Source: Pseudoruegeria aquimaris
Lineage (GTDB): Bacteria; Pseudomonadota; Alphaproteobacteria; Rhodobacterales; Rhodobacteraceae
Length of the DNA: 64,000 nucleotides
Direction: 5' to 3'
Assembly: GCF_900172235.1 (NCBI RefSeq)
Contig: NZ_FWFQ01000010.1
Coordinates: forward strand, 1 to 64,000
The position numbers and the translations under genes were made by a program. Positions 27,887 through 36,166 of this stretch are shown here, one piece after another; within the stretch, counting starts at the first letter, position 1, and every line of letters begins with the position of its first letter. The notes under the pieces are model-generated. The model searched no databases. It was given only the letters and a program-made list of their open reading frames with translations, and had not been told where the DNA came from.

Positions 27887-29230
27887 TCAGGACAGGGTAT
27901 TCTTGAACGCCCGGCCGCCCTTCATGATCACGTTGAAATTCTCCGGGTCGTCCATCACCGAAAGATCGGCGATCGGATCCCCGTCCACCAGCAGGATATC
28001 GGCGTAGGCGCCGGCCTCGATCACGCCGACCGGCCCCTTCTGGTAGGGATTGCGCTGCCCCGCTAGCTCCCAAAGCTGCCCGTTGTTGCCCGTCGCCTGC
28101 TGCAGGATCTCGGCATTGCTGAACCAGGGCGTCCGCAGGCTCAGCTCGTTCAATTGCGTCGCCTTTGTTTCCGACGAGCCGACGAAATCCGTGCCGAGCG
28201 CGATCTTGGCGCCGTAGTCCTTCGCCAGCCGCAGCATCGTGTCGAGCCCGTCCTGCGCCATCTGCTGCCGCTGCGCCTGCGCCTCGGAAAAGCCCTCGGG
28301 GATCGGCGTCATGAAGAAGCCGACCTGCGTGGACAGCCAGACACCCTTTTCGACGGCGAGTTCCATCGAATCCGGGGTCATCAGGTTGCAGTGCTCGATG
28401 CAGGCGAATCCCGCCTCGATGGCGCTGCGCACCGAGGAATCCATGTAGGCGTGGGATGTGGCGTAGGTGTTCCAGCGCCGGGCCTCCTCCACCGCGGCCT
28501 TCAGCTCGTCCGGGGAGTATTCGTTGATGTCGAGCGGATCGTAGAGCCCTGAAACCGCCCCGCCGGAGAAGACCTTGATGAAATGCGCCCTCTGGCGGAA
28601 CTGTTCCCGCGCGGCCGTAAGAACCTCGGCGACGCCATCGGCGATGATGGTGATCTGCTTTTCTTCGAATTCGGTGAGCGCCGGGCCGCCGAAAGCACGC
28701 GGCCGCACACTGCGCGGGCGGTAGTCGCCGTGGCCGGAGGTCATGCCGATGGCCGCGTTGCAGGCCTGGATGCGGGGGCCGGGATAGACGCCCTCGTCGA
28801 TCGCGCGGGCCACCCCGAGAATGCCGCCGCCCGTGTCGCGTACGCCGGTGAACCCGCGCATCAAGGTGGCCTCGCACTCGCGCAGCGCGAGGGCGGCCAC
28901 GTAGTCCGGGCGCGCCGTCCAGAATTCCATCGGCCCCTGGTTCCACTGCAGGTGCACGTGGTTGTCGATCAGCCCCGGCATCAGGGTGCGCCCGGCGCCG
29001 TCGATGCGCGGCACATCGGGCGCGGCGTCGGCGGCCGGCGAGATCTCCTTGATGAGTTCGCCCTCGACAAGCACGTTGGTGAGGCCGGTGAGCCCGTCGG
29101 ATCGGCCGTCGAAGACACGCACGTTGGTGAAGAGCGTGGCATCCGGCGCCGCTGCCCTCGCCACGGCGGGGATCGTTGCAAGGGCCGCGCTGGACACGAG
29201 GCCGGAAAGAAATGTGCGTTTGCTCAGCAT
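27887..29230 (-). CDS. Exported metal-dependent amidohydrolase
   Basis: A 447-residue amidohydrolase of the imidazolonepropionase/prolidase-like type. The metal motif is DNHVHLQW with His91 and His93, the bridging lysine is in FIKVFSGGAVSG, further histidines are in TSHAYMD and CIEHCN, and the acid is in LGTDFVG. The N-terminus MLSKRTFLSGLVSSAALAT looks like a signal peptide, possibly a variant Tat signal (KR instead of RR), so it may act in the periplasm. The start at 29230 gives this signal; the frame continues to 29263. Substrate is unknown. Peptide or amidated-ring hydrolysis is the family norm. Confidence 0.88.
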   Translation of the reverse strand: MLSKRTFLSGLVSSAALATIPAVARAAAPDATLFTNVRVFDGRSDGLTGLTNVLVEGELIKEISPAADAAPDVPRIDGAGRTLMPGLIDNHVHLQWNQGPMEFWTARPDYVAALALRECEATLMRGFTGVRDTGGGILGVARAIDEGVYPGPRIQACNAAIGMTSGHGDYRPRSVRPRAFGGPALTEFEEKQITIIADGVAEVLTAAREQFRQRAHFIKVFSGGAVSGLYDPLDINEYSPDELKAAVEEARRWNTYATSHAYMDSSVRSAIEAGFACIEHCNLMTPDSMELAVEKGVWLSTQVGFFMTPIPEGFSEAQAQRQQMAQDGLDTMLRLAKDYGAKIALGTDFVGSSETKATQLNELSLRTPWFSNAEILQQATGNNGQLWELAGQRNPYQKGPVGVIEAGAYADILLVDGDPIADLSVMDDPENFNVIMKGGRAFKNTLS

Positions 29231-29358
29231 GATGGCCCCGCGTCTGTCTACCGTTTCCACCACGTATTGCGGCAGCGCCAGGCTTTTGCCACACGCAGGG
29301 GCAGATTACGCGGAGGCACCCATTTGGACGGGATGGCGGCATCGGAGCGGTGGGCCAC

Positions 29359-29458
29359 GAAAAAGCCCTGCCTGCCTGCCGGGAAACGGGGAAAACCGGC
29401 AGGGCGGGCAGGGCTTCAAAGGCGCTGAAAGCTTGCCCCCGCCCCGGAGAGGGGGCGG
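29359..29458 (-). terminator. Tandem hairpins terminating the porin-like gene
   Basis: On the minus strand the first hairpin (29431-29458, stem GCCCGCCCCC) is followed by a long one (AAGCCCTGCC/GGCAGGGCTT, 29363-29416, with an inner CTGCCGG/CCGGCAG pair) that runs into TTTTTC. It lies 24-120 bases past the stop at 29482, a good fit to an intrinsic terminator for a strongly expressed gene. Confidence 0.8.
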
Positions 29459-29481
29459 GCGGCGTTTTCGATCCGACCGGA

Positions 29482-30189
29482 TCAGAGGCCCGGAATGAGG
29501 CCCACGAGGCCGCGGCTGCCGAAGGTCGGCTCACCGCCACCGAGCGAGACCTTCACGCCGGCGCCGATGAAGGGCTCGGTGTCGAGGCCCAGATCGTCGG
29601 AATCCAGCACGCCCAATTCGGCGTAGAGGCGGGTGGAGTCGGAGACGTTGTAGTCGGCGACCGCCGCGAAGCGCTGCGCGTTGAAGGCGTTGTCGACGTC
29701 GGCGTAGTCGTAGCTGGCGCCGAGGCCGAAGCTTGCGTTGACGGCGTAGCGGACGGAGCCGCCGGCGCCCCAGAAATCTTCGCTGCCGTATTCACCGAAC
29801 TGCACGTAGCCCTCGGTCTCGTAGGCGCCGGTGTCATAGGCGGCCTCAAGCCCGTAGAAGCTGTTGTCTTCGCCGCCGGCGCGGTCCACCCCGGCGAAGG
29901 CACCGAAGGCGGTTGCGTCATCCAGGTGGTAGATGCCGTGCACCGCGGCGTTGATGTTGTCTTCGTTGCTCAGGCCGAATTTCGTAGCGCCGAGATCGAT
30001 CTGCGCCGCGATGTTGGGCGAGAAACCAAGCTCGACCGACCCTTCGATCGCCGTCTTGTTCACGTCGCTTTCGTCGGTGAAGGCGGAATAGCCCAGATCC
30101 ATCGAGGCGCCGTTCAATTCGACCGCGTAGGCGGCGGGAGCGGCGACGGCGGTGGCCACCGCGAGGCTGCTGATGAGGGTCTTCTTCAT
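29482..30189 (-). CDS. Porin-like outer-membrane beta-barrel protein
   Basis: A 235-residue exported protein with a clear signal peptide (MKKTLISSLAVATAVAAPAAYA). The mature part is acidic and rich in Gly, Asp, Tyr and alternating hydrophobic residues (FGLGASYDYADVDN, TRLYAELGVLDSDDLG), as in outer-membrane barrels; it is shorter than trimeric porins and has no terminal Phe (ends GLIPGL). It could be a small barrel or porin-like adhesin. The long AT-richer upstream region and double terminator suggest high, regulated expression. A family name beyond porin-like is not supported. Confidence 0.78.
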   Translation of the reverse strand: MKKTLISSLAVATAVAAPAAYAVELNGASMDLGYSAFTDESDVNKTAIEGSVELGFSPNIAAQIDLGATKFGLSNEDNINAAVHGIYHLDDATAFGAFAGVDRAGGEDNSFYGLEAAYDTGAYETEGYVQFGEYGSEDFWGAGGSVRYAVNASFGLGASYDYADVDNAFNAQRFAAVADYNVSDSTRLYAELGVLDSDDLGLDTEPFIGAGVKVSLGGGEPTFGSRGLVGLIPGL

Positions 30190-30287
30190 GGTGCTCTGCT
30201 CTTCTTGTCTGTCACGTGTTAAACTGAACTGCGCCGTTCACTTTTCGGCGCTGCGGCAGAGCTATGCCTGTTCGGGGCGGAATGGAA

Positions 30288-30303
30288 TGCACAGTTTTGC
30301 ACA
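30288..30303. promoter_or_regulatory. TGCACA direct repeat upstream of the porin-like gene
   Basis: TGCACA at 30288-30293 and again at 30298-30303, ten bases apart, so both face the same side of the helix (TGTGCA on the gene's strand). It lies about 100 bases upstream of the porin-like start in the 218-base upstream region, which also contains AATTCCC/GGGAATT at 30317-30323 and 30352-30358. A tandem activator site is possible, but nothing identifies the regulator. Confidence 0.3.
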
Positions 30304-30407
30304 GGCGCTGAACGAAAATTCCCTCTTGAAACCGCCGCGGAAACACCGGTTGGGAATTAATCATATCGCAATGTTTTCATATGGTTGCCTGCCGGACACG
30401 GGCCGGG

Positions 30408-31322
30408 CTACTCCGCGCGCAGCAGCAGGAGCAGCGAAAGCACCGTGAGCGCGATGCCCGGCAGCACCAGCGCCGGCGGCGCCCCGCGCCCGAGCGCGAT
30501 CTCCCACAGGATCACCCAGCTCGGCGTGAGGTAGGTATAGGCCATCACCTTGGCCGAGGGCAGCCGCAGCGCCGCGAACTGCAACAGCACGAAGGTCGCG
30601 GCCGAGGCGAAGACGGCGGTGTAGAGAATGGTGATCCAGACGATCCCCGGAAGCGCGGCCCAGTCGGTGGCGGCGATGTCGCCCCAGCCCCAGAGCGCCA
30701 GGATCACGAAACCCGCCACCATCATCCCGAAGGAGAAGACCACCGCCGGCTCGCCCCGGTTCAGCCGGCGTACCATCGGCGTGTAGACGGCATGGGCGAG
30801 GCAGCCCCAGAAATAGATCATTTCGCCGGTGCCGACGCGGAAGGCCAGAAGCGCGGCCAGATCGGCCCGGAAGATCACCCACAACGCCCCGGCCGCCCCG
30901 ATCGCAAGCGCAAGCGCCATGCGCGGCGTGGTGATCTGGCGAAGAAGCAGGTAGCCGAAGCCGGCCGACATCACCGGCGTCAGGGTGAACACCGCGGCGG
31001 TGGAGACGGGCGGCGCCGTCTTCAGCCCTTCGAACATCAGCACGAAATAGATCGCAAAGAGCCCGCCGAGCACCGCGTAGCGCCACGGTGCCTCGAAATG
31101 CGCGCGCTTCAGCCCCACGGTGGCATGGGCCACCGCGCCGATCAGAGTGCCCGCGACCAGGAAACGGATGGCGTTCAACGCCGCCGGGGCGATCTCGTTG
31201 GCCGCCATGGACCCAAGGCTGAAACTGCCCGCCACCAGCGCCGAGAAGGCCAGCATCGCCGCATGGCCCTGCATCGCCTGCCGCCGCGCCGCTTCGCCGC
31301 CCGCGGGCGCGGATGCGCTCAC
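30408..31322 (-). CDS. EamA/DMT family transporter
   Basis: A 304-residue membrane protein with ten predicted helices in two EamA repeats (SMAANEIAPAALNAIRFLVA near the start; ILYTAVFASAATFVLLQFAA in the second half). It likely exports amino acids or related metabolites. The GTG start at 31322 overlaps the stop of the LysR gene (GTGA), so both are on one transcript; an alternative start at the ATG giving MQGHAAMLAF would shorten it by about 17 residues. Pairing with a LysR regulator suggests that regulator controls export. Confidence 0.86.
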   Translation of the reverse strand: MSASAPAGGEAARRQAMQGHAAMLAFSALVAGSFSLGSMAANEIAPAALNAIRFLVAGTLIGAVAHATVGLKRAHFEAPWRYAVLGGLFAIYFVLMFEGLKTAPPVSTAAVFTLTPVMSAGFGYLLLRQITTPRMALALAIGAAGALWVIFRADLAALLAFRVGTGEMIYFWGCLAHAVYTPMVRRLNRGEPAVVFSFGMMVAGFVILALWGWGDIAATDWAALPGIVWITILYTAVFASAATFVLLQFAALRLPSAKVMAYTYLTPSWVILWEIALGRGAPPALVLPGIALTVLSLLLLLRAE

Positions 31323-32212
31323 GATTTGATCCCGGCGCAGGGCCAATCCTTGACCCGCTCCTTCAGCAGGCTCAGGAAGGCCTGCACCTTCGGCGTGCGG
31401 TGCAGATCCACGTGGGTGACGAGCCAGGACTCCGCGCTCCATTCCGGCCGGGGCGGCAGGATCTCCACGAGATCCGGCTCGTCGATCGCGCGCCAGACCG
31501 GCAGGAAGCCCAGCCCCACCCCGCCGCGCAGCGCATCGATCACCTCGCCGGAGCCCGACACGCGGAAGACGACCCTTTCCCGCGGGATCGCCTGTTTCAT
31601 CCACTGATCAAAGGGCGCGCGGGAGTCCGGATCGTCCGGCCCGATGAAGGCATGGCTCTCCAGCGGGCGTTCCACCGTGATCGGCCCCTCACGCTCCACG
31701 TAGCTCCGGTGGGCATAGAGGCCGATGTCCTGCTTGTAGAAGGGTTGCACCACGTTGTCGGGCTCCTGCGGGGCGGACCCGGCGCGGATCGCCACATGGG
31801 CCTCGCCGTATTCCAGCCGGAACAGCCGCAGCCCGGTGAGAAAGCGCACCACAAGCCCGGGATGCGCCACCTGGAACTCCGCCAGCACCGGCGCCAGCAG
31901 CGGGGTGAAATTGGGCAGCGCCGTCACCACCAGCTCCCCGCGCATTTCGCCGTCCCCGCCCTTGATCCGGCTTTCAAGCTGGGTGAACTGATCGTCCGTG
32001 GCCTGCGCCACCTGCAACAGGTCACGCCCGGCCTCGGTGGGGGTGTAGCCGCGCGCGTGGCGCTGGAAGAGCTTCACGCCGAGCCGCGCCTCCAGCGCAT
32101 CGATGTGGCGGATCACGGTGGCGTGATGCACGCCCAGCACATCCGCCGCCCCGCTCACCGTGCCCATGCGGGCCACCTGGTAGGCCGTTCGGATCTCGTC
32201 CCAGTTGTCCAT
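31319..32212 (-). CDS. LysR family transcriptional regulator
   Basis: A 297-residue LysR protein. The N-terminal helix-turn-helix is VSGAADVLGVHHATVIRHID (about residues 17-36), followed by EARLGVKLFQRHARGYTPTE. The effector domain contains GELVVTALPNFTPLLAPVL. The start at 32212 (MDNWDEIRTAYQVARM) is preceded by an AGG site. It is divergent from the azoreductase, and a T-rich LysR-type site lies between them. Its 3' end overlaps the DMT transporter gene, so it could regulate both sides. Confidence 0.9.
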   Translation of the reverse strand: MDNWDEIRTAYQVARMGTVSGAADVLGVHHATVIRHIDALEARLGVKLFQRHARGYTPTEAGRDLLQVAQATDDQFTQLESRIKGGDGEMRGELVVTALPNFTPLLAPVLAEFQVAHPGLVVRFLTGLRLFRLEYGEAHVAIRAGSAPQEPDNVVQPFYKQDIGLYAHRSYVEREGPITVERPLESHAFIGPDDPDSRAPFDQWMKQAIPRERVVFRVSGSGEVIDALRGGVGLGFLPVWRAIDEPDLVEILPPRPEWSAESWLVTHVDLHRTPKVQAFLSLLKERVKDWPCAGIKS

Positions 32213-32226
32213 CGCGCACCTGTGCA

Positions 32227-32249
32227 TTTTCAAACATCAGATGTGAAAA
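32227..32249. promoter_or_regulatory. Candidate LysR box between the LysR and azoR genes
   Basis: TTTTCA-N11-TGAAAA (32227-32232 and 32244-32249) contains the interrupted dyad with an 11-base spacer expected for LysR operators, and the spacer itself holds CATCAGATG. It lies 15 bases upstream of the LysR start. A second dyad ATTGC-N10-GCAAT follows at 32257-32276, closer to azoR. Confidence 0.5.
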
Positions 32250-32322
32250 TGAGCCGATTGCGTTCACCAATGCAATAACCAAATTGGGCTCAGTTCAACT
32301 TTCTCCCCGACGAGGACACCCC

Positions 32323-32904
32323 ATGACCCACATTCTCCGCATCGAGACCTCCGCCCGCAAGCAGGGCTCCGTTTCCCGCAAGCTGACCCAATCCATCATC
32401 GACCGTTTCCCCGGCGCCACCGTCACCACCCGCGATCTCTCCGGCGGGCTGCCGGTGATCTCCGAGGCCTGGGTCGCAGCCAACTTCACCCCCGAGGCCG
32501 ACCGCAGCGACGCCCAGCGCGCCGAGTTGGCGCTCTCGGATTCGCTGATCGCAGAGGTGAAGGCGGCTGACGTGCTGGTGATCGGCCTGCCGATCTACAA
32601 CTTCTCCGCCCCCGCCGCCTTCAAGGAGTGGGTGGACCAGATCGCCCGCGCCGGCGTCACCTTCGCCTACACCGAGAACGGGCCCAGGGGCCTGCTGGAA
32701 GGCAAGCGCGCCATCGTCGCCGTGGCCTCCGGCGGCGTGCCGCTGGGCAGCGATTTCGATCACGCCTCCCCCTACGTTCGGCAGGTGCTCGGCTTCATCG
32801 GCATCACCGATGTCGAGTTCGTCGCCGCGACGGGGCTGAACATGGATGAAACCGGCGCGCTGGATGCCGCCAACGCCGCCATCGCAGCGCTGAAGGCCGC
32901 CTGA
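32323..32904 (+). CDS. azoR: FMN-dependent NADH-azoreductase
   Basis: A 193-residue flavodoxin-fold quinone/azo reductase. The FMN phosphate loop region is SARKQGSVSRKL near residues 8-19, the isoalloxazine contact is PIYNFSAPAAFKEWVDQIAR and the second loop is VAVASGGVPLGSDFDHASPY. It reduces quinones and azo dyes with NADH, usually as part of thiol or quinone stress responses. The ATG at 32323 gives MTHILRIETSARK. The divergent LysR gene is the likely regulator. Confidence 0.93.
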   Translation: MTHILRIETSARKQGSVSRKLTQSIIDRFPGATVTTRDLSGGLPVISEAWVAANFTPEADRSDAQRAELALSDSLIAEVKAADVLVIGLPIYNFSAPAAFKEWVDQIARAGVTFAYTENGPRGLLEGKRAIVAVASGGVPLGSDFDHASPYVRQVLGFIGITDVEFVAATGLNMDETGALDAANAAIAALKAA

Positions 32905-32934
32905 TCCGGCGCACTTCTGTCCAACGCCTTCAAC

Positions 32935-32965
32935 CGGCGCCCCCCCCGTCAACCGGGCGGCGCCG
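32935..32965. terminator. Hairpin between convergent azoR and glycosyltransferase
   Basis: A perfect seven-base stem CGGCGCC/GGCGCCG (32935-32941 and 32959-32965) followed by CCTGTTTC. It lies between the azoR stop and the end of the convergent gene and could stop transcription from both sides; the T-tract is weak. Confidence 0.4.
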
Positions 32966-32971
32966 CCTGTT

Positions 32972-33751
32972 TCAACCCGGGCGCACGGCGCGGAAGCGGG
33001 CGACCGGATCCTCCGGATCGGGCTCTGCACCCACCGCCGCCCACTCCTGCGCCAGCGCCGCGCGCTCGGCCTCCAGCAGCCGCGCCACCGAGGTGATCCG
33101 TTCGGAATGCCCGCGCAGGTGCTGAAGCAGGCGGTGGGAATGGATGATCGCGGGCAGGGCGTCCAGCGGCTCCCAGGCATCGAGCATCGTCACCCGGCGC
33201 AGGTTGTATTCCGGCGGCAGCACGTAGAACCGCAGATCGCTCTCCCAGAGCAGATCCTTCAGCGGCACCTGGTCCCGCACCGCGCCCAGCGCCTCGAACC
33301 GCGCCCGCCAGTTTTCGAAGAAGGCCAGCGCTTCCGGCGACTTGCGGTAGAGCATCACGCCCGAGTTCAGCTGCGGGAAGGCCTCGGGCGTGACCACCCC
33401 GCCGCCCTCCTGCACCAGTGCCGAGCGGCGGCGTACGTCATGGCACATCGCCAGATCGAACCGGTCGGCGATCGGAAACAGCCCGCCCAGCGGCGCCAGC
33501 ACCAGTGTGTCGCTGTCCAGGAACAGGGTGCGTTCGAAACGGCTCTGCGCGAAGCACCAGAGCTTCACCCGCGGATGATCGCGCGGCACCGGGTGCACCG
33601 CGTCGAAAATCCCGAGCCCCTCGGCCTCCGGCGCATCCGTGAACAGGTCCACCGGCAGATCCGGATTCCACGCCTTCAGGCTGCGCGCCGATTGAACCGC
33701 GAGCGCGCGGTAGCCCGCGCCCGTTGCCACGTAGATCACCCCGTCGCGCAT
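32972..33751 (-). CDS. Glycosyltransferase-like protein (GT-A fold)
   Basis: A 259-residue protein with a nucleotide-sugar transferase layout: an N-terminal beta-strand VIYVATGAGYRALAVQSARS, a DxD-type metal motif in FLDSDTLVLAPL near residues 76-87, and LNSGVMLYRKS near 130, as in family 8-like enzymes. Donor and acceptor are unknown. The start at 33751 gives MRDGVIYVATG; the frame upstream runs into antisense of the methyltransferase. It is alone, convergent with azoR and divergent from the methyltransferase. Confidence 0.75.
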   Translation of the reverse strand: MRDGVIYVATGAGYRALAVQSARSLKAWNPDLPVDLFTDAPEAEGLGIFDAVHPVPRDHPRVKLWCFAQSRFERTLFLDSDTLVLAPLGGLFPIADRFDLAMCHDVRRRSALVQEGGGVVTPEAFPQLNSGVMLYRKSPEALAFFENWRARFEALGAVRDQVPLKDLLWESDLRFYVLPPEYNLRRVTMLDAWEPLDALPAIIHSHRLLQHLRGHSERITSVARLLEAERAALAQEWAAVGAEPDPEDPVARFRAVRPG

Positions 33752-33867
33752 CCCGCGCCTCCCTCTTGCGGCCGCGAGCATCCCCGCCCGAGGCAAGAAA
33801 ATGCTGGCCTTGCCGCGCCTCCTGGCGCAGCCTTCTCCATGTTGGACACCCCTGATCGGAGGCCGCC

Positions 33868-34728
33868 ATGGGCCAAGATACTCCGAATGCCGCGCAAGGC
33901 GAGTTCTGGACATCCGGCCCCGGCCTGAAATGGGTCGCCCGGCAGGAGGCGCTGGACGCGCTCTTCGCCGAACCGCTGGACGCGCTGCTGGCCGCCGCCC
34001 GGATCGCCCCCGGCGAACAGGTGCTCGACATCGGCTGCGGCGGCGGGCGCAGCACCGTGGCCTTCGCCCGCGCGGCCGGCCCCGGCGGTGGCGCATTGGG
34101 TGTGGACATCTCTTCGAGCCTTCTGGCCGCAGCCGAACGGCTGGAGGCGCAGGAGGCCTCGGGCGCGCGTTTCCTGCTGGCCGATGCGCAGGTGCATCCC
34201 TTTGAGCCAGGCCGATTCGACGTGGCGCTCTCGCGCTTCGGGGTGATGTTCTTCGACGATCCGGTGGCCGCCTTCCGCAACATCGCCCGCGCCCTGCGCC
34301 CCGGCGGGCGGCTGGCCTTTCTCTGCTGGCGCAGCCTTTCGGAAAACCCGTGGTTCGCCGATCCCCGCGCCCTCGCGGTAGCCCGCTTCGGCGCGCCGGA
34401 GCCGGCCGATCCCCATGCGCCCGGTCCGATGGCTTTTGCCGACGCCGACAGGGTTTGCGGGCTGCTCACCGAGGCCGGGCTCGAAGCCGCCAGTGCCGAA
34501 ACCGTCTCTCTTTCCCTGCGCCCGCCCGGAAGCCCCGAGCGCGCCGCCGCGCTGGCCGTGGAGATCGGCCCCGCCGGGCGCATCTTCGTCGATGCCGGAG
34601 CCAGCGAGGCCGAGAAAGGCGCCGTCGCTGCCGATCTCGCGGCGGAGTGGCGCCGATATGCCGGGCCCGACGGCGTCCGGTTGCCCGCCAGTTTCAACCT
34701 GTTCACGGCGACGCGGGGCACGCCATGA
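33868..34728 (+). CDS. Class I SAM-dependent methyltransferase
   Basis: A 286-residue methyltransferase. Motif I is VLDIGCGGGRST at residues 52-63, the acidic residue after the second strand is in LGVDISSSLL, and a post-motif is FDVALSRFGVMFFDDP. This last segment is typical of UbiE/small-molecule branches. GGAGG lies six bases before the ATG. It overlaps the racemase gene (ATGA), so the two products are made together, but no pathway is evident. Confidence 0.87.
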   Translation: MGQDTPNAAQGEFWTSGPGLKWVARQEALDALFAEPLDALLAAARIAPGEQVLDIGCGGGRSTVAFARAAGPGGGALGVDISSSLLAAAERLEAQEASGARFLLADAQVHPFEPGRFDVALSRFGVMFFDDPVAAFRNIARALRPGGRLAFLCWRSLSENPWFADPRALAVARFGAPEPADPHAPGPMAFADADRVCGLLTEAGLEAASAETVSLSLRPPGSPERAAALAVEIGPAGRIFVDAGASEAEKGAVAADLAAEWRRYAGPDGVRLPASFNLFTATRGTP

Positions 34729-35462
34729 AAAAGATCGGGATACTCGGGGGCGTCGGCTGGGCCTCCACCGTGGATTACTACCGGGCGATCTGCGAAGGCG
34801 CGGGCCGGCATTTCGCGGCGCGGGGCGCTACCTCGCCCCTGCCCACGCCGCCGATCACGATCGAATCCGTCACACAGTCCGAAACCCGCGCCCTGCGCGG
34901 CCGCCCCGGAGACGAGGCCAGCTGGGCCGCCTTCGACGCGGTGTTTCGCAAGGCCATGCTGACGCTCGAAGGCGCGGGCTGCGATTTCGCGGTGATCGCC
35001 TCCAACACCCCCCACGCCCGGCTTCATGCGATCCGGCAGGGCGTCACGATGCCGATCCTGTCGATCTTCACCGAAGCCGCGCAGGCCACGGCACAGGCAG
35101 GCAGCCGACGGGCGCTCGTGCTGGGCACAGCCGTCACCATGCAGGCACTGGATTACGCGCAGGCGCTCGCCGAGGTGGGCGTCACCGCCAATGCCCGACT
35201 GCCAGAGGCGGCGATCGCTGAAATGCAGGCAATGATCGACGCCGATTTCTACGGCGGCGCCTCACCTCGGGCGCGCGAGCGGCTGCTGGCCTTCTGCGCG
35301 CTCCACGCCGATCCGGGCACGGCGATCCTGCTGGCCTGCACCGAACTGCCGCTGGCCTTTCCCGCGCATCTGGACGACGTGGCGTTCGAGGCCGGTGGTT
35401 TCACCTTCGTCAACCCCTCCGCCGCCCATGTGCAGGCGGCGCTGCGGCTGGCGCTGGAGTGA
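34725..35462 (+). CDS. Aspartate/glutamate racemase family protein with Ser in place of one catalytic Cys
   Basis: A 245-residue protein of the Asp/Glu/hydantoin racemase superfamily. The first catalytic position, normally Cys in a CNT motif, reads IASNTPH (Ser93); the second is intact in LLACTELPL (Cys205). N-terminal GILGGVGWASTVDYYR is standard. Enzymes such as YgeA with one replaced cysteine work on other amino acids or in one direction only, so activity is plausible but substrate range is open. The start overlaps the methyltransferase stop. Confidence 0.85.
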   Translation: MKKIGILGGVGWASTVDYYRAICEGAGRHFAARGATSPLPTPPITIESVTQSETRALRGRPGDEASWAAFDAVFRKAMLTLEGAGCDFAVIASNTPHARLHAIRQGVTMPILSIFTEAAQATAQAGSRRALVLGTAVTMQALDYAQALAEVGVTANARLPEAAIAEMQAMIDADFYGGASPRARERLLAFCALHADPGTAILLACTELPLAFPAHLDDVAFEAGGFTFVNPSAAHVQAALRLALE

Positions 35463-35487
35463 TCGGAAGACCCCGATCAAAGGCCCC

Positions 35488-36009
35488 TCAGAAAGACAGC
35501 CAGCGCACCTCGCAGCCGATCCGTGCCATGAAGGCAAGCACATCCTCGCGCCGCATCGCGACGGTCTGATCGTTCACGAGAGGGTGCATGTAGATCACGT
35601 CGGCCTCCTGCGCGGCGGCGTCCATCAGGAAGGTGACACCGGCCGCCACGCCGTTGACCATCGCCAGCGCGCTCACCGCGCCGGGCGCGACGCCCAGCGC
35701 CTGCATCAGCCGTTCGGGCGAGTCGAAGGACAGCCCCGGAGCGCCGATCTGCGACCCAAGCGCCTTCAGATCGACCGCGCGATCCTGCTCCAGCGTGATC
35801 AGGTAGGGGCGCTTCTTGCGATCCCGCAGGAACAGGTTCTTGGTGCGAAAGGCCTTCTGGCCCGGCACATCCATACTGGCCTCGACGGCCTTTGCCTCCT
35901 CCACCGTGCGCAGCGGCACGTGGCGATGCAGCATGTAGGGCAGGCCCCAGGCGCTGAGCTGCGCAAGCAGCGCGTCGGAGGTGAACGGCGGAGTGGTGTC
36001 TTGCGTCAT
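35488..36009 (-). CDS. Prolyl-tRNA synthetase-associated domain protein (ProX/YbaK-type editing)
   Basis: A 173-residue single-domain trans-editing deacylase. It hydrolyses Ala mischarged on tRNA-Pro (or Cys, in the YbaK subgroup). Signatures are the conserved lysine in FRTKNLFLRDRKKRPYL, LSFDSPERLM and the C-terminal IYMHPLVNDQTVAM. The length and motifs favour the ProXp-ala/PrdX group over YbaK. The ATG at 36009 is used. It is convergent with the racemase, 25 bases apart. Confidence 0.9.
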   Translation of the reverse strand: MTQDTTPPFTSDALLAQLSAWGLPYMLHRHVPLRTVEEAKAVEASMDVPGQKAFRTKNLFLRDRKKRPYLITLEQDRAVDLKALGSQIGAPGLSFDSPERLMQALGVAPGAVSALAMVNGVAAGVTFLMDAAAQEADVIYMHPLVNDQTVAMRREDVLAFMARIGCEVRWLSF

Positions 36010-36166
36010 GCCATGCTGTTCCTGTCAAACATCATCCCGATGGCCCGTGAGTGCCCGCACCGGCAGCATGGCGCAAGCGGTTTCCCGGCTTGACCGGCAG
36101 CGCGCCGCGCCGCCATGCTGCGCCCGACCCTTCCCCGGCCCTGCCGCCGCCTCTCCCGGAGCCCCC

